The notes: generated by a model from the sequence alone, not told the origin. A DNA stretch of 61,482 nucleotides from Caryophanales bacterium (GCA_012840465.1 DULJ01000075.1:1-61482), one strand, 5' to 3'. Positions 51,100-59,929 are shown, numbered from the stretch's first letter. Numbers and translations: made by a program.

Positions 51100-51909
51100 T
51101 TATTTGAACCGGTTTCCTTTTACAACATGGCTTAAATTAATATTTGTTCTCCAAAGGGCATCCAATTTATCGGACCCAAACTCTGTCGTGATTTCCTCAA
51201 TCATGATGTCATGCCTAATATATTCGGTTGCTACAAGTACAAGGGCCGGATCCTTCGTTTTTACCGCCCATGCAAAAGATTTTTCAGTAAAATTGGCAAT
51301 CAACACTTCTTCGCCATCGCGGGCTGCAACCGTCAAATGACCACCCATACGCTCCTTTACAACATCAGGCTGCATATAGTTATGGTGAAATGTTATGCCC
51401 AACTGAGTATCGGGAGCGCCGAAAAGAATTGAAAAAATGTGAATTCCATCCTTTACCCGCTGATCAACCGCATCTTTGATTTGCGGAACTTGCTTTTCCC
51501 AAACGGACAACCATAACTCATTTTTCGCCGAACGGATAATATTCAACATTTCTTCTATCACATGTTCATGGCTTCGAATGTGCCAAATCACATCCGTTTC
51601 CCTTTCACTTTCAATCGAAGGCAGATGCTGCTCCAATAAATCAAAAGTTTCGGCAAACGATTTTCGAAGGCGGTGAATTAAATCTTTAGCAGGTATCGGC
51701 GAATACTTTACAGGTTCGGACGGAACAACATAAATAGCGCCTTTATCCAATAACTTTCCTAAAACCTCATAGATCATAGATCTAGGTACACCCGTGCGCT
51801 TACTCACCTCATAACCTGTAACAGGTGAGTTTTTTAATAATCCAATATAAGCTTTACACTCATACTGCGAAAAACCCAGTTTCTGAAGTTCCATATAAAC
51901 GGCTTCCAT
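51100..51909 (-). CDS. TrmB-family transcriptional regulator
   Basis: Protein of 269 aa. N-terminal TrmB-type winged helix (about 5-70): LGFSQYECKAYIGLLKNSPV then YEVSKRTGVPRSMIYEVLGKL. A C-terminal sensor part (about 100-265) resembles the TrmB phospholipase-D-like effector domain (SAKNELWLSVWEKQVPQI). Members of this group sense small molecules. It is next to azlCD and shares an operator motif with it, so control of branched-chain amino acid export is likely. No sugar transporter is nearby, as would be expected for a sugar sensor. Confidence 0.9.
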   Translation of the reverse strand: MEAVYMELQKLGFSQYECKAYIGLLKNSPVTGYEVSKRTGVPRSMIYEVLGKLLDKGAIYVVPSEPVKYSPIPAKDLIHRLRKSFAETFDLLEQHLPSIESERETDVIWHIRSHEHVIEEMLNIIRSAKNELWLSVWEKQVPQIKDAVDQRVKDGIHIFSILFGAPDTQLGITFHHNYMQPDVVKERMGGHLTVAARDGEEVLIANFTEKSFAWAVKTKDPALVLVATEYIRHDIMIEEITTEFGSDKLDALWRTNINLSHVVKGNRFK

Positions 51910-51921
51910 AAAAAGCTCCTT

Positions 51922-51952
51922 TTATAGTAGTTATTTCAATACCTACTATAAA
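51922..51952. promoter_or_regulatory. operator-like motif with inverted repeat upstream of the TrmB-type gene (copy 1)
   Basis: Arms TTATAGTAG (51922-51930) and CTACTATAA (51943-51951) are exact reverse complements with a 12-nt spacer. The 23-bp stretch 51930-51952 (GTTATTT...CTACTATAAA) recurs upstream of azlC. It suggests autoregulation. Confidence 0.72.
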
Positions 51953-52085
51953 GTGCATACTTATATTTTGTCAATGCTTCTGCCACGAATTATTATTATC
52001 TATTTCAATCTACACTTTGCAACAATATTGTTTCTGCATTTCCATTCCATTCAACCATTACAATAATAAATTGAAGATATAGTTA

Positions 52086-53210
52086 TTAATGGATCGTAAT
52101 AGCCACCATCGTTACATCATCTTCAAATTGACCATCTTTACGATTCGTTTCTTCAAACACTCTTTCCAGCAATTGCGTACTGTCTAAATCACTTAAACCT
52201 ACCACTAATTTTTTTAATTTTTCAATGTTTTCTTTCGTATCTTTACCTAAAGAGTCTGCTAGACCGTCTGTATATAAGAAAAGCTGGCTTCTCCCTTTAA
52301 GTAAAATCGTTCCTGTCTCAATTATTAATTCAGGCAGCAAGCCAATTGGTGGGCAGCCAACATCCAAATCTTGCACCCCTCCATCTTCCATCATTAAGAA
52401 ACAGGGCGGATGACCAGCAGACGAATACTCTATTATTCTCTCTTTAACATCGATCAGAACATATATTGCTGTGAAAAAGCAGGATTGCTCCCTTTCATTT
52501 TGTTGATACAATACACGCATATGATGATTGAGTTCGTTAAATAGTTGGGCCGGTTGGATTGAACTTGTAATAATCCCTCTTAATAAAGACCGGATTGACA
52601 TGCTGACTAATGAAGAGGCAACCCCATGACCCATAATATCAAATAAAATAACGCCATATCTATGATCATCGATTTGATACCAGGCATACATATCACCGGC
52701 TAATTCGGTCGACGGAAAGTAAATTCCATCAATATGAATAGATTCATTTCTGATCGGTTTACTTAGAACACTCTTTTGCAATTTTCGCGCCAATTCTAAG
52801 TCGGAAATTAGTTTTCGCTCCGCTTCTTTCGTTTTTGTTATGTCACTAAAAATTGCGCAATAGCTTATTGATTGGTTATCTTTATCTTTTATCGTTGCAA
52901 TTGTTGTCCTCTGATAATATAATTCACCATTTTTTCTCCTATTGACAAACTCACCCTGCCATTGCCCGTCTTTTTCAAGAGAACTCCAAATTCCTTGATA
53001 ATATTCAATCGGATGTTTCCCGGACTTTAGAATCCTCGGGTTTTGGCCAACTGCTTCTTCAGCAGAATAACCAGTTATTCTTTCAAATGAACTGTTAACG
53101 ATTTGGATGCAGCCTTTTAAATTCGTTACAAAAATGGCTTCTATTGAATATTTAAACACTTTGGCAGCTAATTGGAGTTGTTGTTCGACTGAGGTTGAGA
53201 GGCTATTCAT
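52086..53210 (-). CDS. PAS-domain PP2C/SpoIIE-type serine phosphatase, RsbP/RsbU-like
   Basis: Protein of 374 aa. One PAS domain (about 15-130: FVTNLKGCIQIVNSSFERITGY, WQGEFVNRRKNGELYYQ) followed by a PP2C-type phosphatase domain (about 150-372) with metal-binding motifs FDIMGHGVAS, LYTDGLADSLG and EDDVTMVAI, all intact. It would dephosphorylate STAS anti-anti-sigma proteins. Start at 53210 overlaps the STAS gene's stop by 8 bp (translational coupling); the TTG at 53255 has no site. Operon: HATPase - STAS - phosphatase. Confidence 0.87.
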   Translation of the reverse strand: MNSLSTSVEQQLQLAAKVFKYSIEAIFVTNLKGCIQIVNSSFERITGYSAEEAVGQNPRILKSGKHPIEYYQGIWSSLEKDGQWQGEFVNRRKNGELYYQRTTIATIKDKDNQSISYCAIFSDITKTKEAERKLISDLELARKLQKSVLSKPIRNESIHIDGIYFPSTELAGDMYAWYQIDDHRYGVILFDIMGHGVASSLVSMSIRSLLRGIITSSIQPAQLFNELNHHMRVLYQQNEREQSCFFTAIYVLIDVKERIIEYSSAGHPPCFLMMEDGGVQDLDVGCPPIGLLPELIIETGTILLKGRSQLFLYTDGLADSLGKDTKENIEKLKKLVVGLSDLDSTQLLERVFEETNRKDGQFEDDVTMVAITIH

Positions 53211-53547
53211 GTTGATCACGCTTGAAAAATTGCAAAGCCTCTTCTTTTGACTCAAATATTTTTATAAAAGTACCAAATTTAACGATATTAAAAATTTCTT
53301 TAACGGAATTTTGGGTAGCGACAACAACAAGTTCCTTTTGGTCCTTTCTTGCTCCCATAACAGAATCGGCAATTACCCCAAGTGCCCCGCTATTTAAATA
53401 CTGTACCCCTTGTAGACATAGTAAAAGTTTGTCAGAAGTCGATCCTACTAATTCCTTCATAGCATCTTTGAAAATTGCATTATTTTTTAATGTAATATCG
53501 TCTTCCCAAGTTAATAGACTCACTTGATCACTAGAAGTGAATATCAT
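53203..53547 (-). CDS. STAS-domain anti-anti-sigma-like protein
   Basis: Single STAS domain of 114 aa. The phosphorylation-loop region reads YLNSGALGVIADS, compared with the classic MDSSGLGV or MDSTGLG loop; a Ser is kept but the following residue is Gly. C-terminal half VVVATQNSVKEIFNIVKFG is typical. It lies 2 bp after the HATPase gene, so the two are probably partner proteins. The target (sigma factor or other protein) is unknown. Confidence 0.87.
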   Translation of the reverse strand: MIFTSSDQVSLLTWEDDITLKNNAIFKDAMKELVGSTSDKLLLCLQGVQYLNSGALGVIADSVMGARKDQKELVVVATQNSVKEIFNIVKFGTFIKIFESKEEALQFFKRDQHE

Positions 53548-53549
53548 TA

Positions 53550-53975
53550 CTATCCAATCCCTTCTTTTAGATTTTGGGTAAAATATTTTCGCATCACCAG
53601 CTCAACATATTCCCCATTCTCTTGAATTTGAACATAGTCCATTAAATTTACGATTAAATGCAAACCCCTTCCCCTAAGCCCACGATTGGTCCCGTTCATT
53701 GGGGTAATCGCAAATTTTTTTCCACGATGTTTTATGAAAATCGAAAGGCAGTCCTTATGATGATGATCCCAGCAGATCCAAAAACCTTGTTGATTTGTTT
53801 TTTGACAATATTCATAGGCATTCATACAGGCTTCTTCCGTTACAAGTCGTAAAAATAATCTATCGTAATGAATGAAACCCATTTCGTTGGCAATTTCGTC
53901 TGTCATATCCATTGCAGAGGATATATCATCTGCCTTTTTTACTAGTAGGCTTAATTGTTCATCATTGTTTTTCAT
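53550..53975 (-). CDS. HATPase-domain anti-sigma/serine kinase-like protein with altered ATP site
   Basis: Protein of 141 aa of the RsbW/SpoIIAB type. N-box EEACMNAYEY (47-56) and G2-like GLRGRGLHLIVNLMD (99-113) are seen. The G1 box, normally D-x-G-x-G, reads H83-R-G-K-K here, so the Asp that contacts adenine is lost. ATP binding or kinase activity may be weak or absent. It would bind a partner (STAS protein or sigma factor). Start ATG with AAGGTGA. Confidence 0.82.
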   Translation of the reverse strand: MKNNDEQLSLLVKKADDISSAMDMTDEIANEMGFIHYDRLFLRLVTEEACMNAYEYCQKTNQQGFWICWDHHHKDCLSIFIKHRGKKFAITPMNGTNRGLRGRGLHLIVNLMDYVQIQENGEYVELVMRKYFTQNLKEGIG

Positions 53976-54149
53976 GACAATTCACCTTACTTGAGTCGTG
54001 TATTTTTCATTACAACGTTCATAATAATATTAATTATAGAAGAAGTAAGAGAAATCCTTTCATTACTCTTGTAATGTCATAAAATATACATACTTTTCAA
54101 AAAAAGGGAACTATAGGTCTTGATATAAATAAGAGCTTTGTTCCATAGA

Positions 54150-54187
54150 AATTAAAAAGACACTTGCCCCTGTAGCAAATGCCTTTT
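54150..54187 (-). terminator. terminator of the second STAS gene
   Basis: On the minus strand GGCATTTGC and GCAAGTGTC arms (G-U pairs) followed by TTTTTAATTT, so the STAS gene at 54234 is a separate unit. Confidence 0.65.
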
Positions 54188-54233
54188 ATCTATATTCTAC
54201 CAGATATTTTTTTTTGCAAGATTAGACTAACCC

Positions 54234-54575
54234 TTATACTACTTTCTTCCTTGCCGAAGAATATAAGTCTTCTAAATAGTTACGTGCATCACGCTCATAT
54301 GGAAACACTCGTACAATTGAATAGAAACGAACAAGTTCAAATATCGTTCTTATTGTTGCTGTATTATTAATAATCACAAGTTCCTTGTTCATCTCTTTAG
54401 CTTCCTCAATTGAATCCGCAATAATACCGAGGGCACATTCATTCATATACGATACATTTTCAAGATTTAAAATAAGGCCATTTAAATTTGTATAAAGAAG
54501 ACCCTTAATTGACTTTTGGAATCGATCAACATTATTTAGAGAAATATTATCATTCCATACAAGTGATTGGAACAA
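54234..54575 (-). CDS. second STAS-domain protein, atypical phosphorylation loop
   Basis: Single STAS domain of 113 aa, starting with TTG after GAGGAG. The loop reads YMNECALGIIADS, so the usual phosphoacceptor Ser/Thr is replaced by Glu-Cys. It is closely similar in the rest (NLENVSYMN, IFELVRFYSIVRVF) to the STAS protein at 53203. An unphosphorylatable anti-anti-sigma protein could act as a constant binder, or the Cys could make it redox-responsive; this is inference. Confidence 0.82.
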   Translation of the reverse strand: MFQSLVWNDNISLNNVDRFQKSIKGLLYTNLNGLILNLENVSYMNECALGIIADSIEEAKEMNKELVIINNTATIRTIFELVRFYSIVRVFPYERDARNYLEDLYSSARKKVV

Positions 54576-54800
54576 CCACTCTCACTCCTCTCTTTTATTA
54601 CTTAGTACTATACTAATTATTCATACATTACCTAGTACTGAACACCCCCATCTCATCGTATTATTCAGACAGTAAGAGACAGTAATATTGTTTTTGCTGA
54701 CGATTCACGTTGTAAAATCACTGAATAACACGAATGAAACGAAAATGCTTGTAATTTTTAGTAAAGGTAATATATAGTGAATATAAGTAATTGAATATTT

Positions 54801-55048
54801 TTTCTTCGGGGTCGGGTGAAATTCCCAATCGGCGGTGATGTAGTACATGTACTAATAAGCCCGCGAGCCTTTTAACTTCATACATGAAGTTAAAGCCTCC
54901 GGCGGATGCCTCAGATTTTTAAAGGTAGTTTTTCGAGCATGTCAGCTCGAAAATATCCGCTGAGCGCAAATACGCCAAGGCGCATTTGATTGGCAGGAGC
55001 TGGTGTGAATCCAGCGCCGACAGTTACAGTCTGGATGGGAGAAGAGAA
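54801..55048 (+). promoter_or_regulatory. FMN (RFN) riboswitch with an inserted repeat in a variable arm
   Basis: All RFN core blocks are present: GGGTGAAATTCCCAATCGGCGGT, AGCCCGCGAGC, GGCAGGAGCTGGTG, CCAGCGCCGACAGTTACAGTCTGGATGG and GAGAAGA (blocks given in pieces). The P1 pairs TTCTTC (54802-54807) with GAAGAG near 55040. The aptamer is about 248 nt, far over the usual 130-150, because of a hairpin TTTAACTTCATACATGAAGTTAAA plus a 75-nt insertion at 54916-54990 in the variable arm. A terminator follows. It controls ribD-ribE-ribBA-ribH by FMN level if the core still folds. Confidence 0.93.
54916..54990 (+). repeat. repeat element, copy in the FMN riboswitch
   Basis: Left part TTTAAAGGTAGTTTTTCGAG and right part GCGCAAATACGCCAAGGCG both recur, in the same order, on the minus strand at 61482-61366. 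The middle differs and carries the hairpin GAGC...GCTC. The copies agree at the ends and differ in the centre. Confidence 0.8.
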
Positions 55049-55166
55049 TATGAAGGCAGATTGTTCAATTTGTCGTCGAATATGCTATGATGTATTTTAT
55101 TTGACATGCGATTTTGAACGCTTATTTTCTGTACTTATTTTTGACTTTCATATTTACGATTAATTT

Positions 55167-55201
55167 CGAGACCCTTAGGACGATTCTAAGGGTCTTTTTG
55201 T
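55167..55201 (+). terminator. riboswitch-controlled terminator of the rib operon
   Basis: GACCCTTAG and CTAAGGGTC arms with GACGATT loop, followed by TTTTTG, between the FMN aptamer and ribD. Confidence 0.88.
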
Positions 55202-55291
55202 TATAAAAGCGGAAGCTCCCGTTTAACGACGTATAAACTGGAGCACTGGAGCTGGAGAATGAAATACAAATTCAAATTATAAGGTGATACG

Positions 55292-56383
55292 ATGACGGAT
55301 CAAGATTATATGAAATTAGCGATTGAACTTGCTGCAAACACTAACGGTCAGACGAGTCCTAATCCTCTTGTCGGGGCGGTAGTGGTCAAAGATAACCAAA
55401 TAGTCGGAATGGGGGCCCATTTAAAGGCGGGTGGGCCGCATGCCGAGGTTCATGCGATAAATATGGCTGGAGAAAAAGCAAAAGATGCTACCATTTATGT
55501 GACACTTGAACCGTGCAGCCATCATGGACGAACCCCTCCATGTGCTGATCTCTTAATAAAAAGTGGAGTGAAAAGAGTAGTTATCGCATCTACTGACCCT
55601 AATCCACTTGTAGCTGGTCAAGGAATTGAAAGGCTAAGAGAGCATGGGATTCAAGTAGATGTCGGCATTTTACGAGAAGAAGCTGAAGGGCTTAACGAAG
55701 TATTCTTTCACTACATCTCAACCGGAACACCCTATGTCACATTAAAATCAGCGACAAGCCTTGACGGAAAAATTGCTACAGTTTCAGGTGAGAGCAAATG
55801 GATTACAAGCGAAGAAGCTAGACTGGATGTTCATGAATACAGACATCAGCATGATGGGATCTTAGTCGGAGTAAACACCATTATCAAGGACGACCCCGAA
55901 TTAACAACAAGGCTTCCATTGGGAGGCAAAAATCCGATTCGCATCATTCTTGATACGAATTTAAGAACACCTTTCGATGCAAAAATAGTGAATGATAACA
56001 AAGCACCTACATGGATTATTGTTGGAAATAAGGCACCCGCTGAGAGAATAAAGGCCATGAACGAAAAGCAAGCCCATGTCATTGAAATGCCATTTGATAC
56101 GCTGAATATTCATAATGTTTTGAAGGCCCTTGCTGAAAAAGGGATTACCTCACTATTTGTTGAGGGTGGTTCGCAAGTCAACGGCAGCTTTATCAAAGCT
56201 AAAGCGATCAATCAAGTCATTACCTATATAGCGCCCAAAATAATTGGAGGGGCATCGGCACCTACATCTATTGGCGGTGAGGGCTTTGAAAAAATGAACG
56301 AAGTCCTTGCACTACAAATCAAATCCATTGAAACAATCGGGCCAGATATAAAAATAATCTCAAAGCTGCCTAGCCCAAGCTAA
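55292..56383 (+). CDS. ribD: bifunctional diaminohydroxyphosphoribosylaminopyrimidine deaminase / reductase RibD
   Basis: Protein of 363 aa. The N-terminal zinc deaminase has HAEVHAI (His 50, Glu 52) and PCSHHGRTPPC (Cys 75, Cys 84). The C-terminal reductase (about 145-360) has KSATSLDGKIAT, SEWITS-type region and the final EGGSQVNGSF motif. It performs steps two and three of riboflavin synthesis in the cytosol. AAGGTGA precedes the ATG. First gene of the rib operon under FMN riboswitch control. Confidence 0.97.
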   Translation: MTDQDYMKLAIELAANTNGQTSPNPLVGAVVVKDNQIVGMGAHLKAGGPHAEVHAINMAGEKAKDATIYVTLEPCSHHGRTPPCADLLIKSGVKRVVIASTDPNPLVAGQGIERLREHGIQVDVGILREEAEGLNEVFFHYISTGTPYVTLKSATSLDGKIATVSGESKWITSEEARLDVHEYRHQHDGILVGVNTIIKDDPELTTRLPLGGKNPIRIILDTNLRTPFDAKIVNDNKAPTWIIVGNKAPAERIKAMNEKQAHVIEMPFDTLNIHNVLKALAEKGITSLFVEGGSQVNGSFIKAKAINQVITYIAPKIIGGASAPTSIGGEGFEKMNEVLALQIKSIETIGPDIKIISKLPSPS

Positions 56384-56395
56384 AGGAGGGATAAA

Positions 56396-57046
56396 ATGTT
56401 TACCGGAATTATCGAAGAAAAGGGAACCATTAAATCAATAACAAAATCTGGTGATGCGATCAAAATGTCGATTCAAGCCCCTAAAATACTAGAAGATGTT
56501 CATTTAGGCGATAGCATTGCGGTTAACGGTGTTTGTCTGACCGTAACGACCTTTGATAAACAGACATTCTCTGTCGATTTAATGCCGGAAACGGTAAAAT
56601 CCACCTCGTTACGGGATCTTACCAATGGATCTAAAGTCAACCTTGAAAGAGCAATGGCTGCAAGTGGACGATTTGGTGGACATTTCGTTTCAGGCCATGT
56701 GGATGGAATCGGTACAATCCTTTCGAAGAAGCCCGTGTCCAATGCCGTTTATTATGAAATTGAAGTGAATGAGGAATTGCTACAATATATGCTTCTTAAA
56801 GGTTCTGTCACGGTTGATGGCACAAGCCTTACGATTTTTGGGTTAAGTGATAAATCATTTACGATATCGCTTATCCCACACACTCTTTCTGAAACGATCC
56901 TTGGTACTAAAACACCTAGAGATATCGTTAATATTGAATGTGATATTTTAGGGAAGTATATTGAAAAGTTCTTATCCAAAGGCAGGATGAAAGAAACAGG
57001 AAGTACAATTACCGAAAATTTTTTAGAAGAAAATGGGTATAAATAA
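56396..57046 (+). CDS. ribE: riboflavin synthase alpha subunit RibE
   Basis: Protein of 216 aa with two lumazine-binding half-repeats: MFTGIIEEKG, VNGVCLTVTTF (N-terminal half) and GHFVSGHVDG, VDGTSLTIFGL (C-terminal half). It dismutates two lumazines to riboflavin. The gene is 12 bp after ribD with AAAGGAGG. C-terminal tail is slightly extended. Confidence 0.97.
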   Translation: MFTGIIEEKGTIKSITKSGDAIKMSIQAPKILEDVHLGDSIAVNGVCLTVTTFDKQTFSVDLMPETVKSTSLRDLTNGSKVNLERAMAASGRFGGHFVSGHVDGIGTILSKKPVSNAVYYEIEVNEELLQYMLLKGSVTVDGTSLTIFGLSDKSFTISLIPHTLSETILGTKTPRDIVNIECDILGKYIEKFLSKGRMKETGSTITENFLEENGYK

Positions 57047-57071
57047 AGGTAACGAAAGTGAGTGATGGAAC

Positions 57072-58265
57072 ATGTTTAATACCATTGAAGAAGCCATTAG
57101 TGAGCTTATCCAAGGTAACATTGTCATTGTTTGTGATGACGAAGATCGTGAAAATGAAGGAGATTTTGTAGCCTTAGCTTCAAAAACAACACCTGAAACG
57201 ATCAATTTTATGATTAAGCATGGGCGCGGGCTTGTTTGTGCTCCAATCTCCGAAGAGATTGCCCGTACTCTTAATTTAGTTCCAATGGTGAGCCGTAATA
57301 CGGACCCGCACGGAACCGCATTTACAGTCAGTATTGATCATAAAACATCAACAACGGGAATCAGTGCTTTCGAAAGAGCAACTACGGTCCAACAATTAAT
57401 GAATCCAAATTCAAAAGCCAGTGATTTCAAAAGACCAGGTCATGTCTTTCCGTTAATCGCGAAAGAGGGCGGTGTTTTACGTAGGGCTGGTCATACGGAG
57501 GCGGCAGTAGATTTGGCCAGACTTTGTGGGGAAGCGCCTGCAGGTGTTATTTGTGAAATTATCAAAGAAGACGGAACAATGGCAAGGGTTCCTGATCTTC
57601 GTCTGATTGCAGACCAATTCAATTTGAAGATGATTACGATAAAAGATTTAATTAAATACCGTAACCATAAAGAGCAGCTTGTAACACGTGAAATTGAAAT
57701 TACCCTTCCAACTGAATTCGGGGAATTCAAAGCCTACGGCTACTCTAATCTTGTCGACTCCAAGGAACACATTGCCCTTGTTAAAGGGGATGTAAGCGGT
57801 GATGAGCCAATATTAGTACGTGTTCATTCCGAATGCTTAACCGGCGACGTCTTTGGTTCATACCGCTGTGATTGCGGACCACAGCTTCACGCTGCCCTTT
57901 CACAAATTGAAGAAGAAGGAAAAGGCGTCCTGTTGTACATGAGACAAGAAGGCCGTGGCATCGGGCTATTAAACAAGTTACGGGCGTATAAGCTTCAAGA
58001 AGAAGGCTATGATACTGTTGAAGCAAACGAGAAGCTTGGCTTCCCACCAGATCTGCGCGAATATGGGATTGGTGCGCAAATTTTAAAAGATCTTGGAATA
58101 AAGAATATGCGCTTATTAACGAATAATCCTCGTAAAATTGCCGGGCTTGAAGGATATGATTTAACAATCGTAGAACGGGTCCCAATCCAAATGCCGGCAA
58201 GAAGTGAAAATGCAAAATATTTAAAAACAAAATACGAAAAGCTAGGACATATGCTGAAATTTTAA
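57072..58265 (+). CDS. ribBA: bifunctional 3,4-DHBP synthase / GTP cyclohydrolase II RibBA
   Basis: Protein of 397 aa. The N-terminal DHBP synthase (about 1-200) has [12 protein letters not shown] and [12 protein letters not shown]. The C-terminal GTP cyclohydrolase II (about 205-397) has [18 protein letters not shown] with three zinc Cys, [10 protein letters not shown] and the [12 protein letters not shown] motif. It makes both precursors of lumazine. The ribosome site is weak (GTGAGTGATGG), probably giving coupled or lower translation. Confidence 0.97.
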   Translation: MFNTIEEAISELIQGNIVIVCDDEDRENEGDFVALASKTTPETINFMIKHGRGLVCAPISEEIARTLNLVPMVSRNTDPHGTAFTVSIDHKTSTTGISAFERATTVQQLMNPNSKASDFKRPGHVFPLIAKEGGVLRRAGHTEAAVDLARLCGEAPAGVICEIIKEDGTMARVPDLRLIADQFNLKMITIKDLIKYRNHKEQLVTREIEITLPTEFGEFKAYGYSNLVDSKEHIALVKGDVSGDEPILVRVHSECLTGDVFGSYRCDCGPQLHAALSQIEEEGKGVLLYMRQEGRGIGLLNKLRAYKLQEEGYDTVEANEKLGFPPDLREYGIGAQILKDLGIKNMRLLTNNPRKIAGLEGYDLTIVERVPIQMPARSENAKYLKTKYEKLGHMLKF

Positions 58266-58280
58266 TAGGAGGAATTTATC

Positions 58281-58748
58281 ATGGGGAAAATTTTCGAAGG
58301 TAATTTAGTAGGAACGGGAATTAGAGTAGGGATTGTAGTATCACGTTTTAATGAATTTATTACAGGAAAATTGCTAACCGGAGCACAGGATGCTTTAAAA
58401 AGACATGGCGTTGAAGATAGTGCAGTTGATGTTGCCTGGGTACCGGGAGCCTTTGAACTGCCGCTTGTTGCGAAAAAAATGGCTGAGTCTGGGAATTACG
58501 ATGCTGTCATCACATTGGGCACTGTAATCCGTGGGGCAACTACACATTATGACTATGTTTGTAACGAGGCCGCTAAAGGTGTCTCTCAAGCAGGGATGTC
58601 TTCAGGGATTCCGGTTATTTTCGGCGTTGTAACAACAGAAAATATCGAACAAGCTATCGAAAGAGCGGGTACGAAAGCCGGAAATAAGGGCTGGGATACC
58701 GCTGTTGCGGCAATTGAAATGGCAAACTTAATGAAGAACTTTGGATAA
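58281..58748 (+). CDS. ribH: 6,7-dimethyl-8-ribityllumazine synthase RibH
   Basis: Protein of 155 aa that condenses DHBP with the RibD product. Motifs: [41 protein letters not shown], and [15 protein letters not shown]. It normally forms icosahedral 60-mers. AGGAGG precedes the ATG by 8 nt. Last gene of the operon. Confidence 0.97.
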   Translation: MGKIFEGNLVGTGIRVGIVVSRFNEFITGKLLTGAQDALKRHGVEDSAVDVAWVPGAFELPLVAKKMAESGNYDAVITLGTVIRGATTHYDYVCNEAAKGVSQAGMSSGIPVIFGVVTTENIEQAIERAGTKAGNKGWDTAVAAIEMANLMKNFG

Positions 58749-58820
58749 TGAAGTAAATTCCATAAGCTAATGATCGTGAACGGGTTTGAGCGGACAGCGT
58801 AAAAGATTTATGGTAATACA

Positions 58821-58917
58821 CAAACTAAGTCTTTAAGCGTCAAGACACGAATGTAATCTGGCTTCTCTGAAATACCCAGATGCTCATTCATGTTAGCTTA
58901 AAGACTTAGTTTTTTCG
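58821..58917 (+). terminator. large branched hairpin at the end of the rib operon
   Basis: AAACTAAGTCTTTAAGC (58821-58837 region) and GCTTAAAGACTTAGTTT (58897-58913 region) form a perfect 17-bp outer stem, followed by TTTTCG. Inner stems are ACGAATG/CATTCATGT-type and ATCTGG/CCAGAT. The whole is about 95 nt. A simple terminator needs far less, so it may also be a structured RNA or a small mobile element. Confidence 0.65.
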
Positions 58918-58982
58918 ATAACATTGGCTACTCGACCAAACACGGTCGCAGTAACGGACTTGCAGACTATATATTAATTCTC

Positions 58983-59384
58983 TTAATTCTCTCTAACAGC
59001 TTGAGTTTCTAATTCAATGCCACCTCTAGCTGTTTGGTAAACAGTGACAACAACCTTTTTCGGATTGATCGCATAGACGATATCATCGGCAATGTTGGCA
59101 GCTAACGATTCACAATAGGCACCATGATCACGATAAGACCATAAATAAAATTTTAACGACTTAGATTCGATACATAATTCATTCGGAACATAGGAAATTT
59201 CAACACGCCCAAAATCTGGTTGTCCTGTTTTTGGACATACAGCGGTAAATTCCATTGCTCTAAATGTTATTTGTTGAACATTTGGTGCCGGGAATGCTTC
59301 ACCCTTTAATACTTCACGGCCTTCCTCTACGCTTGCAGGTCTCGGCATTGGACCTGACCTTGGCAAATAATAATTTTCTTTCAT
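58983..59384 (-). CDS. queF: NADPH-dependent 7-cyano-7-deazaguanine reductase QueF, short form
   Basis: Protein of 133 aa that reduces preQ0 to preQ1 in queuosine synthesis. The nitrile-binding Cys 50 and Asp 57 are in VCPKTGQPDF, and the QueF motif is ESKSLKFYLWSYRDHG (73-88). It is shorter than the 165-aa B. subtilis enzyme and lacks the C-terminal part, like some other unimodular QueFs. It stands alone with AAGGAG; no queCDE genes or preQ1 riboswitch are adjacent. Confidence 0.9.
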   Translation of the reverse strand: MKENYYLPRSGPMPRPASVEEGREVLKGEAFPAPNVQQITFRAMEFTAVCPKTGQPDFGRVEISYVPNELCIESKSLKFYLWSYRDHGAYCESLAANIADDIVYAINPKKVVVTVYQTARGGIELETQAVREN

Positions 59385-59673
59385 TTTATATTCATCTCCT
59401 TAGTTTTTTAAAGCAGGATTTTTCGAACTGCTGTCATTGATAAGACAAACGACATATTATTATACCATAAAAGTCATTATATGTAATTTGAAAATATCCA
59501 TTTGAAACTTTTTTAATATTTTATGTTACTTTTATTGAAAACCCATTATATCAGGGGATTGCTATCGGAAATAAATTACTTGTCACAAAATCAACAAATT
59601 TTCAGAGCCTTTTTTGCCGTATAATCTTAACTAAAGGGGTATTATTATCAATACCTAAAAGGGAGAGGGTAAG

Positions 59674-59865
59674 ATGACAGTAACTTATACAATTATGATG
59701 TCTGCTACATTAATAGCATTATTAGTTTGTGGCTATGCGGTTGGGATGATTTCGGCAAAGTTCAGCAAAACAAACCTATTAAATTTCATTCCTGTTCTAA
59801 TCGCAATATTAATGATCAATATCGTATTTGCTCTTGTTGAAATGTCACGGGTCGGAAGAATTTAA
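59674..59865 (+). CDS. small membrane protein of unknown function
   Basis: Protein of 63 aa with two hydrophobic helices (about 8-28 and 36-56) joined by a basic turn SAKFSKTNL. AAAGGGAGAGGG precedes the ATG and a terminator follows, so it is a real single-gene unit. No family recognised. Confidence 0.65.
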   Translation: MTVTYTIMMSATLIALLVCGYAVGMISAKFSKTNLLNFIPVLIAILMINIVFALVEMSRVGRI

Positions 59866-59887
59866 TGAGAACTAAATATTTGATAAA

Positions 59888-59928
59888 ACAAAAAAGCTGT
59901 AGGACCATAGTCTTACAGCTTTTTTATG
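59888..59928. terminator. bidirectional terminator
   Basis: AAAAAAGCTGTA(A)G and CTTACAGCTTTTTT arms between two convergent genes. Confidence 0.88.
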
Positions 59929-59929
59929 A

